Assembly: GCA_049999725.1 (NCBI GenBank) | Contig: JBNGIS010017083.1 | Span: 1-24,391 of the forward strand | Length of the DNA stretch: 24,391 nucleotides | Origin: Haplomitrium mnioides | Lineage: Eukaryota; Marchantiophyta; Haplomitriopsida; Calobryales | Reading direction: 5' to 3' | Shown: in pieces, positions 9,453 through 16,273 of the stretch | How positions within the stretch are numbered: the stretch's first letter is position 1 | How the letters are laid out: each line of letters begins with the position of its first letter | The notes under the pieces: model-generated | What the model was told of the DNA's origin: nothing | What the model saw: only the letters and a program-made list of their open reading frames with translations | Database searches by the model: none | Made by a program: the position numbers and the translations under genes

Positions 9453-9483
9453 TTTTTTTTTTTTCTTGACAGGAAGTAAAAAC

Positions 9484-9489
9484 TTTATT
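9484..9489 (-). terminator. Polyadenylation signal of the retroposon
   Basis: AATAAA on the minus strand, followed about 20 bases later by the 12-base poly(A) tract (plus 9453-9464). The spacing is that of a normal cleavage and polyadenylation site. Confidence 0.7.
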
Positions 9490-9865
9490 ACCACACAACA
9501 AATACAACCACTGAGGCGGCAAAACTTCAAAGTCTGGACTAAAGTAAACCACTCTCTCAAAAGTAGCCAAGTTGGGACACAAAGGTGTCCAGCGACAGCT
9601 ACAAGCCAATAAAATCTGTCACAGGTTCTCCTAAGGTAGATCACTAGCCCTAGGCCATCTATCCAAAATATTATCAACATCTATAACCAAAGGAAAATTC
9701 AGACACGCTATTCCCTCTAATAAATAGCCTGATACATCCTCAAATCTCTGGTTCCATGGGTAGCCTAGAGGGAATTACACTATTATGCAGTGAATCATCC
9801 TCTGAAGACATTTCCAAGAGAATGGGGCCTTCCTCCAGAATTTCCCTTGCCAGGATGTCCTGTTT

Positions 9866-11215
9866 TCAAGACGAGGGTTTTGAAGACCTCTTCCAGTACA
9901 CTGTGGTCAGATTAGTAGCTTTCCCTGCTACTGTCGAGCCTTGTGGCTTGCTGCCTGTAGCCTGGTCTGCCACCACTGATTTCATTTTGTCACACCGTGT
10001 ATACCTCTTTGTGACCATTTCCCACTTGTTCTCTCCATGATCAGGAGCAGCCTCCTCTGCTGTTAACACTTGGGCTTCTGTCACTTCTGCTTGGACCATC
10101 TCATTTAAAACCAGAGGAGCATCTGAGCTAGTCACTTGCATGTTCGTACAATCAACTTGGAAACCCCCTGACACCCTCCGCACTACTGCCCCCCTCTCTC
10201 CTTGTGCTGGTGTAGGGTTGACTGAGTCCTTCCTCCATGGACAGGTACTGGTTTCACAGTCTTCTTGCACTAGATCCTTACAACAAATTTTTGTGGGTGA
10301 ACTTGCTTCACCTTGATTTCTGCCTTCCACCCTGTGTGCTGACACGTGCCTTCTATGATCCTCCACCTTTTGTGTCACGGGTGGAGAAGTGCGAAGATTC
10401 AGTGAAGGTATCTTATTGGCCTGCCTGAGGGCCTCCCCCCTCTTTTTCTGGGCAAAACCAGGGGCATTCCCTCGAGGACATTCCCCGACCAAGTGATCCG
10501 TGCTCCTGCAGATGAAGCATCTGAGAGGTATGCCGTCATATTCTACCTCCTGGGAGTAGGTGCCGTCGGGGCACAATACTTCCGGACTCACTCCATTGGA
10601 TGTGTCCAGCTGAACACAGAATCCAACATGCATCCCGTCAAGAACTGAAGGGACATAGATGCACCTGCCAAATAGGCTGGCAATCATTGGCAGCTGATTG
10701 CGTAGCTCTTCCGGAAAGAACGGCAAGGTGATCCAGGTAGGAGCCAAGGCTTGCTCCGTCAAGGGGTCAAACTGAGGTCTCCAAGGTTGGAAAATGCATC
10801 TCATACTCTTCATAAGTAAAGGTTCCCCCGTAAGAAGCATATATCTGATTCCTTCTTCTTCTGAGGATACCAGAAAAAAACCTTTGCCTAAGAGCCTGAG
10901 CACTGAGGCCTTCCAACCCTTCTGTTCACAAATTTTTTCAAACCATGCCGAAATCTCCTTTAGGCCAGGGAAGAAGCTCCTGAACCGACCAATGAGCAGC
11001 CTCTTCCTTAACTGATCCATGGTTAGCGCGCATAAATCCTGGTCCACTTTGAACATCTTATTCAGTAAAGAAATAGTATTCTTCCTCCTGGCCTGTGCCT
11101 CCTGGCTCATGCACTTACCAATTACTGAAGCTGAAGGGCCATTGGATGTGCTAGGTTCTGGGAGCACTTCTTTTCCTGAGCGTGATCCAGGTCTCCATGG
11201 AGCTGCCTTAGACAT
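9866..11215 (-). CDS. L1-type ORF1 protein (DUF4283 plus CCHC knuckle)
   Basis: Intact 449-residue frame. Residues about 55-205 match the DUF4283 pattern of plant L1 ORF1 proteins: RKRLLIGRFRSFFPG, SVLRLLGKGFFLV, FQPWRPQFDPLTEQ, PTWITLPFFPEEL, IASLFGRCIYVP and GFCVQLD. A zinc knuckle follows at 233-246, CFICRSTDHLVGEC (C-X2-C-X4-H-X4-C). The C-terminal half is hydrophilic and poorly conserved. In the family, ORF1p binds element RNA and forms the ribonucleoprotein used for retrotransposition. The start is the first Met of the open frame, and SKAAPWRPGSRSG fits an unstructured N terminus. The stop is TGA at 9866-9868; the same frame stays open for 41 more codons (DILAREILEEGP..., acidic) to a second TGA at 9740-9742, so the stop may be a recent mutation. 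No ORF2 follows. Confidence 0.85.
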   Translation of the reverse strand: MSKAAPWRPGSRSGKEVLPEPSTSNGPSASVIGKCMSQEAQARRKNTISLLNKMFKVDQDLCALTMDQLRKRLLIGRFRSFFPGLKEISAWFEKICEQKGWKASVLRLLGKGFFLVSSEEEGIRYMLLTGEPLLMKSMRCIFQPWRPQFDPLTEQALAPTWITLPFFPEELRNQLPMIASLFGRCIYVPSVLDGMHVGFCVQLDTSNGVSPEVLCPDGTYSQEVEYDGIPLRCFICRSTDHLVGECPRGNAPGFAQKKRGEALRQANKIPSLNLRTSPPVTQKVEDHRRHVSAHRVEGRNQGEASSPTKICCKDLVQEDCETSTCPWRKDSVNPTPAQGERGAVVRRVSGGFQVDCTNMQVTSSDAPLVLNEMVQAEVTEAQVLTAEEAAPDHGENKWEMVTKRYTRCDKMKSVVADQATGSKPQGSTVAGKATNLTTVYWKRSSKPSS

Positions 11216-11982
11216 AACTAGGGAATCAGAAGACCCTCAGGACTGGCTTCCCTCAGAACCTTCCTCAGCTGGCGAGCAGATCAGCAAACCTCCGAACTTG
11301 TGAAAGCGCAAAACTATACTATCCCTGCGAAGCTCATAAGCACCTCTCCTTGATGCCTTGGTCTCCGCGCAAAAGCTCTCCTATTTTCTTGAAGGAAGCT
11401 TGACTCCTCACGTTTTCCATCCAGGGTCATGAACCATCACGAACAACAAGGACTAGTCACTTTTTTCTCCTGCCACACGATTCTCCTGAAACCCCAGCCT
11501 TAAGGACCTTGTTCACGAAACCAACTCGAAGAAGCGCTTCTCCTCTGCGACGCCAACGTTAAGTCACCTTGTTCACGAAAAAGCACCTTGTTCACTAAAC
11601 CAAAACAAAGAAACGATTCTCCTCTGCTCGTAGCTCTCGCGAAGCTCACCAAGAAACGATTCTCCTCTGTTCGTAACTCTCGCGAAGCTCACCAACAGAG
11701 CTCACGCAGCTTCTTATCGTTTTCTTTCTTATCACTTTTTTCTTTCTCCCTCGACAGGCTTCTCCTGCGACGCCATTCTCCAGCTAAGCGAAAAAAATCT
11801 AGCGAGCAGCGCTAAGGACCCGACGAGCATAACTTCACGAACAGATCTACCACGACGCCAACGTTTCACGAGGAGGAGAACAGAAAAACGGGCACCAAGA
11901 TAAGCAGGAGACAGGCCACGAGCAAGAGAACGGGCACGCGCGAATCTCAGCCCGCCATGCTAGTGTTCACGAACAAATGGGC
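11216..11982 (-). promoter_or_regulatory. 5' untranslated region of the retroposon with tandem repeats
   Basis: About 767 bases upstream of ORF1, rich in CpG and in repeated motifs. The clearest is a 43-bp unit in tandem at 11608-11650 and 11651-11693, differing at two positions by eye (CTCTGCTCGTAG versus CTCTGTTCGTAA). The shorter motif CCTTGTTCACGAAA recurs at about 11508, 11567 and 11583 (last copy CACTAAA). CGACGCCA(A)CG recurs near 11550, 11770 and 11855. LINEs need an internal promoter in this region; the repeats could be promoter monomers as in mouse L1, but that is inference. Confidence 0.55.
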
Positions 11983-12110
11983 CTCTGTGACTCTTCCTAC
12001 TGTTGGTATACCAGGGTGATATGGTATTCTGTTTAAGTGGCTGATGTTATGCCAGCGTATGTAGTGTACATATGTATGTATGCAGATTAGGTGTTGGGAT
12101 TAGGGTATAT

Positions 12111-12185
12111 CTCAGTCCTTATGGCCCTAGGGCTGGCTCTGGACTTTAATCGAATTCTATTCTATTCTATTCTATTCTATTCTAT
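12111..12185 (+). repeat. LINE 3'-tail fragment with (TTCTA)n end, copy 2
   Basis: CTCAGTCCTTATGGCCCTAG through GGACTTTAATCGAATTC, then about six TATTC units. It interrupts the U3 part of the copia-C LTR. The sequences on either side share only GTAT, so a duplication is possible but weak. It is nearly identical to the core at 5530-5600. Confidence 0.65.
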
Positions 12186-12433
12186 GTATTTGGAAATTGT
12201 GGCTGAGCAGGTGTTGTAGTATTGTGTGGGTGAGGAGGTATTTTAGTTCGTATGGCTGAGGAGATTTGCCTCGTATGTATATAGAGGAGTAAGGGGTCAC
12301 TCACTTCATACACTCTCACTTGCTTGCTGCTGAAATACTTTTTGATATAAAGTATATGAGAAGAAGCTGATTGTTCAGCCTTCAGAATTTTCAGCTACAA
12401 CTCTTTAATCTCTCTTTGATTTACCAACAAACT

Positions 12434-12710
12434 CTTGGAATTATCCAAATCAATTTGATGATAATACAGCAGTGAAAATCCACAAATGGGTGAGAATCAC
12501 AGGAGGAAAAACGTCAGTTGCTCTGTTATCCACAAATACACTTGTGGCTGCAGATTCGTGAGGACAGGAACCCTGCGTCCTTCCTCTGGCCAAAATCCTA
12601 AGCTCGTGAGTTTCCTCCTGAGGCAAAAATCAGCCACGCGATGTGCTTCCTGAAGGTGAACAACGAGCTTCACAATGTGACCTCTTAAGCAAGAAAAAAC
12701 GGCAGGCACT
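12434..12710 (+). repeat. Repeat segment, left arm of an inverted pair
   Basis: Starts TTGGAATTATCCAAATCAAT just after the copia-C LTR and its presumed duplication AACTC. It aligns with the minus strand of 13595-13357 through AAAATCCACAA, GGTGAGAATC, GAGGACAG and GCAAGAAAAAACG. The start resembles a copia LTR beginning (TGTTGGAATTATC). Two LTR fragments in opposite orientation, or long terminal inverted repeats of one element, would both fit. Confidence 0.5.
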
Positions 12711-13356
12711 TCACCGTTGTACATATATAGTGTTGTACATATATATAGTTATTGTTGGAAATGGACAGCTCACATTTTGCTACTGTACATTATGCAGAAT
12801 CAGAATAAGAATCAGAATATGCAGAGTGATAATGCTGAGCATGCTTATTTGTATAGCAATTGGGTTTCTTCACTAGTTTAGAAAGAGATCTGGGTATAGT
12901 GCCATGTGGAGGCACCTGGTGGTGACATGTGTCAGCACCAGGGAGATCCTTACGGACATTAATTTCCTTTATCCCTTTCATGAGATAGGAAAAACCCCAT
13001 GCAAATATGCATGCGCTCATACAAAGAAAAGTCACAGCAGTGCAGGTAAACTCGAATATGCAGCTGGTAGAGCTGCTCTTGTACGATGGTCTTCTTCACC
13101 TGCTGGAATCCATCGCTTGACTCATTCAAGCCCACAGAATTGACTGGGTGCCATAGAAAACCAGCCTGTTTGCTGGTATTGTGAAGATCATATAAATCAA
13201 GAGAGGTTATGATCATCGCATCCTCATTTGCAAACACATTTACTTGTGTCTCACTTTGTACCTTGTTTATGCATCCTAAGGAGAATCGTGACAAGAAGGT
13301 CGTTTTTACTACAGCAAGAAGCCTCGCAACTGTGCTACGTTTTGGTGTTTGGAACA
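12711..13356. other. Core between inverted arms, with an unidentified coding-like stretch
   Basis: About 650 bases. Near the left edge TTGTACATATATA is repeated (12719 and 12732), and AGAATCAGAATA-type repeats follow at about 12797-12815. On the minus strand a frame (part of 12959-13447) has ordinary-looking composition, including ETQVNVFANEDAMIITSLDL, AGFLWHPVNSVGLNESSDGF and VKKTIVQEQLYQLHI. A possible 3' splice site, CTCCTTAG, lies upstream near 13280. I do not recognise the protein. It may be a captured host exon or chance; nothing flanking it confirms a gene. Confidence 0.25.
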
Positions 13357-13595
13357 AAGTCGCGAGCGTCTGACGTTTTTTCTTGCATAGGAGATCAGTT
13401 CGCGAAGCAAGTCGCGACGCTGCATTTTTTCGGCAAAGGAAAAACATCGCATTGCAGTTCTGTCCTCGTGATTTTGCACTCGGACACCTATTTCGTGGAA
13501 CTCACATTTTGTGTTTTCTCTTCCCCACGATTCTCACCTATTGTGGATTTTTGCTGCATTATTATTATTATTGATTCATTTTGATAATTCCAACA
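13357..13595 (-). repeat. Repeat segment, right arm of an inverted pair
   Basis: On the minus strand it begins TGTTGGAATTATCAAAATGA directly after the copia-D 3' fragment and continues with AATCCACAATAGGTGAGAATC and GCAAGAAAAAACGTCAGACG. It keeps more CpG sites (GTCGCGAC, TTCGCGAA) than the left arm. TG at the start and the position just after a copia 3' end suggest the beginning of a copia-D LTR, but there is no polypurine tract in front of it. Confidence 0.5.
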
Positions 13596-13866
13596 GTTAT
13601 GAAGTTGTGGAGACTAAAACTAACCACAAAATTAAAAAAAATGGAAGCTATAATAGTCTACCAAAAACCTACACATCACAACTGCACAACATAAAGAGTG
13701 CAGCCTTCACAATGTTGTGTCAGACACAGAGTTTCAGACTATTCAGCCTCATCATGTGTAGCAGTGACAAGCTGCCACAACTCCCTGCTGGGTTCATCAG
13801 TTCCCAACAGCAGGTCTTGATCAATCTTTGTACCGAGTTTCTGCCACTTCCCGGAAGTAACGGGAA
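13596..13866 (-). pseudogene. Copia-D fragment: last pol codons and 3' flank
   Basis: Aligns with 20425-20690 of the complete copia-D copy. It includes the polyprotein end (KIDQDLLLGTDE, LWQLVTATHDEAE and stop) and the non-coding 3' flank down to CACAACTTCATAACT. The homology ends at the same base in both copies (13596 and about 20425). About 120 codon positions are left, so it is a fragment. Confidence 0.8.
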
Positions 13867-13916
13867 AACTCACTCATGATGATGCCTAGCACTCCACCAA
13901 GAATCCAAACTTGGTA

Positions 13917-14001
13917 CACATCACAACTGTGCAACACATAGAGTACAGCCTTCACAATGTGGTGTCAGACACAAAGTTTCAGACTATTCAGCCTCATCAT
14001 G
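13917..14001 (-). repeat. Second copy of the copia-D 3' flank (85 bp)
   Basis: Repeats 13672-13756 in the same orientation, 245 bases away, and also matches 20500-20583. It begins CACATCACAACTGTGCAACA and ends CAGCCTCATCATG. The spacer 13867-13916 is unrelated to copia-D as far as I can see. It could be a local duplication or a second fragment. Confidence 0.75.
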
Positions 14002-14304
14002 CTGTACATATATACTATAGTGTATATACTAGTAGCCCTATTTTACTGTAGTTAGGGTTTGTTGAAGCCCTAATAGGGCAGTGACTCTGCCCTACCTCGT
14101 AGAAGGAAAAGCTGGTAGGTGGAGCATCCAGAGTTTCTAGACCAGCTCCTCATGTACTTAGACCCCTCCATCCTCCAGGTTAGACACTCTTCCATGGAGG
14201 TGTTGCTGTGTAACCTGGCTTCTTGAAGAGGCAATGAAGTGTCCCATCAATAGGCATCTTGTTCCTTACCAGGAAAGTGTGAAAACCATTCATGAGAGAC
14301 CAGG
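14002..14304. other. No recognisable gene
   Basis: About 300 bases of unclassified sequence. It contains GCCCTAATAGGGC (14076-14088), a short palindrome, and AGTTAGGGTTTG near 14051. I see no coding pattern, splice site or repeat match within the window. Confidence 0.5.
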
Positions 14305-14359
14305 GGAATAGAATAGAATTTGATCCCCAGCCAGCCCTAGGGCCATAAGGACTGAGAGT
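14305..14359 (-). repeat. LINE 3'-tail fragment, copy 3
   Basis: Reverse-oriented version of the module at 5530 and 12111: on the minus strand CTCAGTCCTTATGGCCCTAG, then GGGCTGGCTGGGGATCAAA and two ATTCT units. The end differs slightly (GGGGATCAAA for CTGGACTTTAA), showing a related subfamily. Confidence 0.6.
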
Positions 14360-14540
14360 GTGCCAGAGAAGTAGACCTTGTCAAAACGTCCTACTTTAAA
14401 TGACAGCAAGGCTTTGGTGGCAGCCACAGCAATTCCTCACATACACATCCTTTTTTCTGTCATTTCTGTCTTTCCTCTGTGAGGGTGTATTATACATAGT
14501 GTTTACAACAAAAGTTTCGATGATATTTTAACCAAATTAC

Positions 14541-15845
14541 CGTGCCAAAGAAGCATGCGATTATCAAGACCCTCTTTTGCAGCATAGGCTTCAGATTCTC
14601 CATCTCTGTCAATGGCATACACATCCTCAAGCTCTAGTGCCCAGTCCTGTCAATTGTCATTAACACCCACCATGAGACCAGCATATCATATTTGTACACT
14701 CAAATTTTGTACTTGTCCTAGATCTTCGCATAAAATGAAAGATTCCAGGATGAAGGCTGCGGGTTGAAGCTATTACTGTGTGGGTTGGAGCATGTGTCCT
14801 TTCCAAGTACTTCTTACAAAGCTGGTAGTCATCACTGTCTCGTGGCAATGGTGCAATGGCACAATGTAACTTTTTGTAGTGTGCATCTAAGGGGTCCTCA
14901 TATGTCCCATTAGCACTTGTTGATTCAATCAGTTGTGAAGCTACCTCCATGTCCTTCAGTGCTTCTAACATTTGGATCTGCAAGTGCACTTTCATATGAC
15001 TATCAGCATACACAAAACAGGAAGAACGATACAATATAAACTTTCAAATCATATAATATATGTTCAACACAGGCTTCTAGTATGATATAACATATCTCTC
15101 CTGACAATGCAAAGAGGAAAACATAAAATGAAACATGGCACACAAATTGTGTGATACAACCTTTTCAATAAAATAATATATGCTCAAAGTAGGCTCCTAG
15201 TATGAAAGCACACACCTTGGATTTTAATATATGTTCTTCTTCAATCACACTGGGTTGTATGGATGGAATAAGGGTAAAGAAACGATTGCTGGCTTCAACC
15301 AATAGACCTTTTCTCAATCCTCTGTCAGCTGTGTCCATCTGGATAAGGTTCTGTATTTCTGTGAGAACCTGAAAACCTGTTGGAATTTTAAATCAGTACC
15401 AGAAGAACTACCAAAACCAATTACATATAGATTAACAAGGAAATTCTCCAAGACCTCTATTGAGAGCATATCTTACAGCCTGGGGTTGTTTCATCAAATA
15501 CACATCTTTCTTCAGCTTGCCCAAAGATTGCAGTGTGATAAGAACAACACATACCTTGTTCAATCAACTTCTTGCTGAGCTTTCCCAAAGGCATTTCAGA
15601 CATGTCAATTTCAAATTCCATCATTGCAGCTCTGGATCAGCCAACAATCCAGTAATGTGAGTTACCTAACTTGGTCTGAGATTTGCAAAAAATTCTGCAG
15701 TTCTCTCACAGTTTCCTGAAGTGTACCTATAAGTTTCAATATCAAACAACAGCTTCAACAGCTTGATGAGCCGAGGATCAAGCATACTCTTTGATCCAGC
15801 TGGAACTGCATCTTTGACTGGACTATCTGCCCCCACTCCAAAATC
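14541..15845 (-). CDS. PARP: Poly(ADP-ribose) polymerase gene, five internal exons
   Basis: Minus-strand exons 15727-15845, 15555-15631, 15216-15376, 14777-14977 and 14541-14646 (664 bases, 221 codons). Every intron has GT and AG ends, and the frame stays open across each join (phases 2, 1, 0, 0). The product covers the PARP regulatory helical domain: [40 protein letters not shown], then [34 protein letters not shown] and [12 protein letters not shown]. The start of the catalytic domain follows: [28 protein letters not shown] and NRMLLWHG, which holds the His of the H-Y-E triad. PARPs build ADP-ribose chains on proteins from NAD+, mostly in the nucleus during DNA damage response. N-terminal (WGR and other) and remaining catalytic exons are not visible. 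THAPTH and LLWHG favour a PARP1/2-like member over plant PARP3, but the paralogue is not settled. It is either an active gene with repeat-filled introns or a truncated copy. Confidence 0.9.
14647..14776 (-). other. PARP intron (phase 0)
   Basis: Starts GTAATAGC at plus 14776 and ends GACAG before DWALELED. It is only 130 bases, so the visible introns are ordinary in size (about 95-240 bases). Long introns, if they exist, must be the ones outside 14541 and 15845. The exon ending at 14541 is followed by GTAATTTGG, a good donor, with no matching next exon found down to 12430. Confidence 0.7.
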
Positions 15846-15967
15846 CTGTTATTAACAGTAAATTGTTAGATTTCTACAGCTTCTGAAATTTGCACCTTTC
15901 TAGCACTACCTTATCTTTCTGACAGATTAAGGAGGAGGACAATGACAGGAGTGACGGGTACAGGTTT

Positions 15968-16268
15968 TGTTGAAAAAAAACATAGAGAGATCAAAGAGCT
16001 GTAGCTGAGAATTGTGAAGGCTGATCATTCAGTATCTCCACAGCAAGCAAGCAAGCAAGAATGAGTGTATGAAGTGAGTGCCCCCCACTTCTTTATATAC
16101 TCACAAGGCTAACCTCCTTAGCCACACAAACTAAACCTAGGGTTGATATCACAAGACTGAAATTAGGGTTCGAAATTAGGTTCAACCCTAAAGCACAAAA
16201 CACACAGGCTGCCATGTCAGCCTGGCTCATAGCCAGTAGTAGCCCTAATTGAGCTCGATGTCTCAATA
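15968..16268 (-). repeat. Solo LTR (301 bp) of the copia-C family
   Basis: On the minus strand it begins TATTGAGACATCGAGCTC (TG altered to TA) and ends TTTTTTTTCAACA. A perfect 5-bp duplication GGTTT flanks it (15963-15967 and 16269-16273). A TATA box, TATATAAAG, lies at plus 16091-16099, followed by R-U5 sequence aligning with 12290-12429 (CACTCACTTCATACACTC; TCAGCCTTCA; CAGCTACA). No internal region is present, so it is the product of LTR-LTR recombination. Confidence 0.88.
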
Positions 16269-16273
16269 GGTTT

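Larger units (their letters stand above)
9453..11982 (-). mobile_element. Poly(A) retroposon carrying only a LINE ORF1
   Basis: A 2530-bp insert in the copia-C LTR. On the minus strand it consists of about 770 bases of 5' untranslated sequence with tandem repeats, one 449-codon ORF of plant L1 ORF1 type, about 400 bases of 3' sequence with AATAAA at plus 9484-9489, and a 12-base poly(A) ending at 9453, about 20 bases after that signal. A perfect 15-bp duplication flanks it. No endonuclease or reverse transcriptase sequence is present, so it could only move with enzymes supplied by another element. It resembles in layout the HAL1 (half-L1) elements of mammals; alternatives are an L1 that lost ORF2 or a retrocopy of a host gene with a DUF4283 domain. 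Confidence 0.85.
8372..12429 (+). mobile_element. Copia-C, older copia element that received copia-A
   Basis: 3' half of a copia element of the same family as copia-A. It holds the RT from the KALYGLKQAP motif onward, RNase H, a polypurine tract and a 3' LTR interrupted by a poly(A) retroposon. Its 5' part must lie to the left of the window, beyond the 5' end of copia-A. Frameshifts, stops and two insertions in its LTR agree with it being the oldest layer. Confidence 0.82.
9423..12429 (+). repeat. Copia-C 3' LTR, split by a retroposon
   Basis: Begins TACTGAGACTTTG after the polypurine tract (TG altered to TA) and ends CTCTCTTTGATTTACCAACA. The beginning and end parallel the copia-A LTR (TGTTGAGA...CTCTCTTTGATTTTCTCACA). 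The LTR proper is 9423-9452 plus 11998-12429; the piece between is the retroposon plus one copy of its target duplication. A TATA box, TATATAG, lies at 12278-12284, and the following R-U5 segment (12290-12429) aligns with the solo LTR at 15968-16090. A further LINE-tail insertion sits at 12111-12185. Confidence 0.75.

Noticed and set aside
12959-13447. 162-codon minus frame as a real gene
   Set aside because: Part of it lies in a repeat arm, no domain is recognised and no neighbouring exon was found. Listed only as a low-confidence coding-like core.
14048-14090. Telomere-like TTAGGGTTT and GCCCTAATAGGGC
   Set aside because: Single isolated occurrences, not tandem; no support for a telomeric or functional role.
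14360-14440. Next PARP catalytic exon (GLRIAPPEAP region) in the minus strand
   Set aside because: A stretch reading IAVAATKA is faintly similar, but the following residues do not match the MFGKGIYFAD region and the LINE tail begins there.
15885-15960. Additional upstream PARP exon ending at QKDK before a GT at 15908
   Set aside because: The donor and phase would fit, but the encoded residues (serine/leucine-rich) do not resemble the WGR-to-regulatory-domain region, so it was not added.
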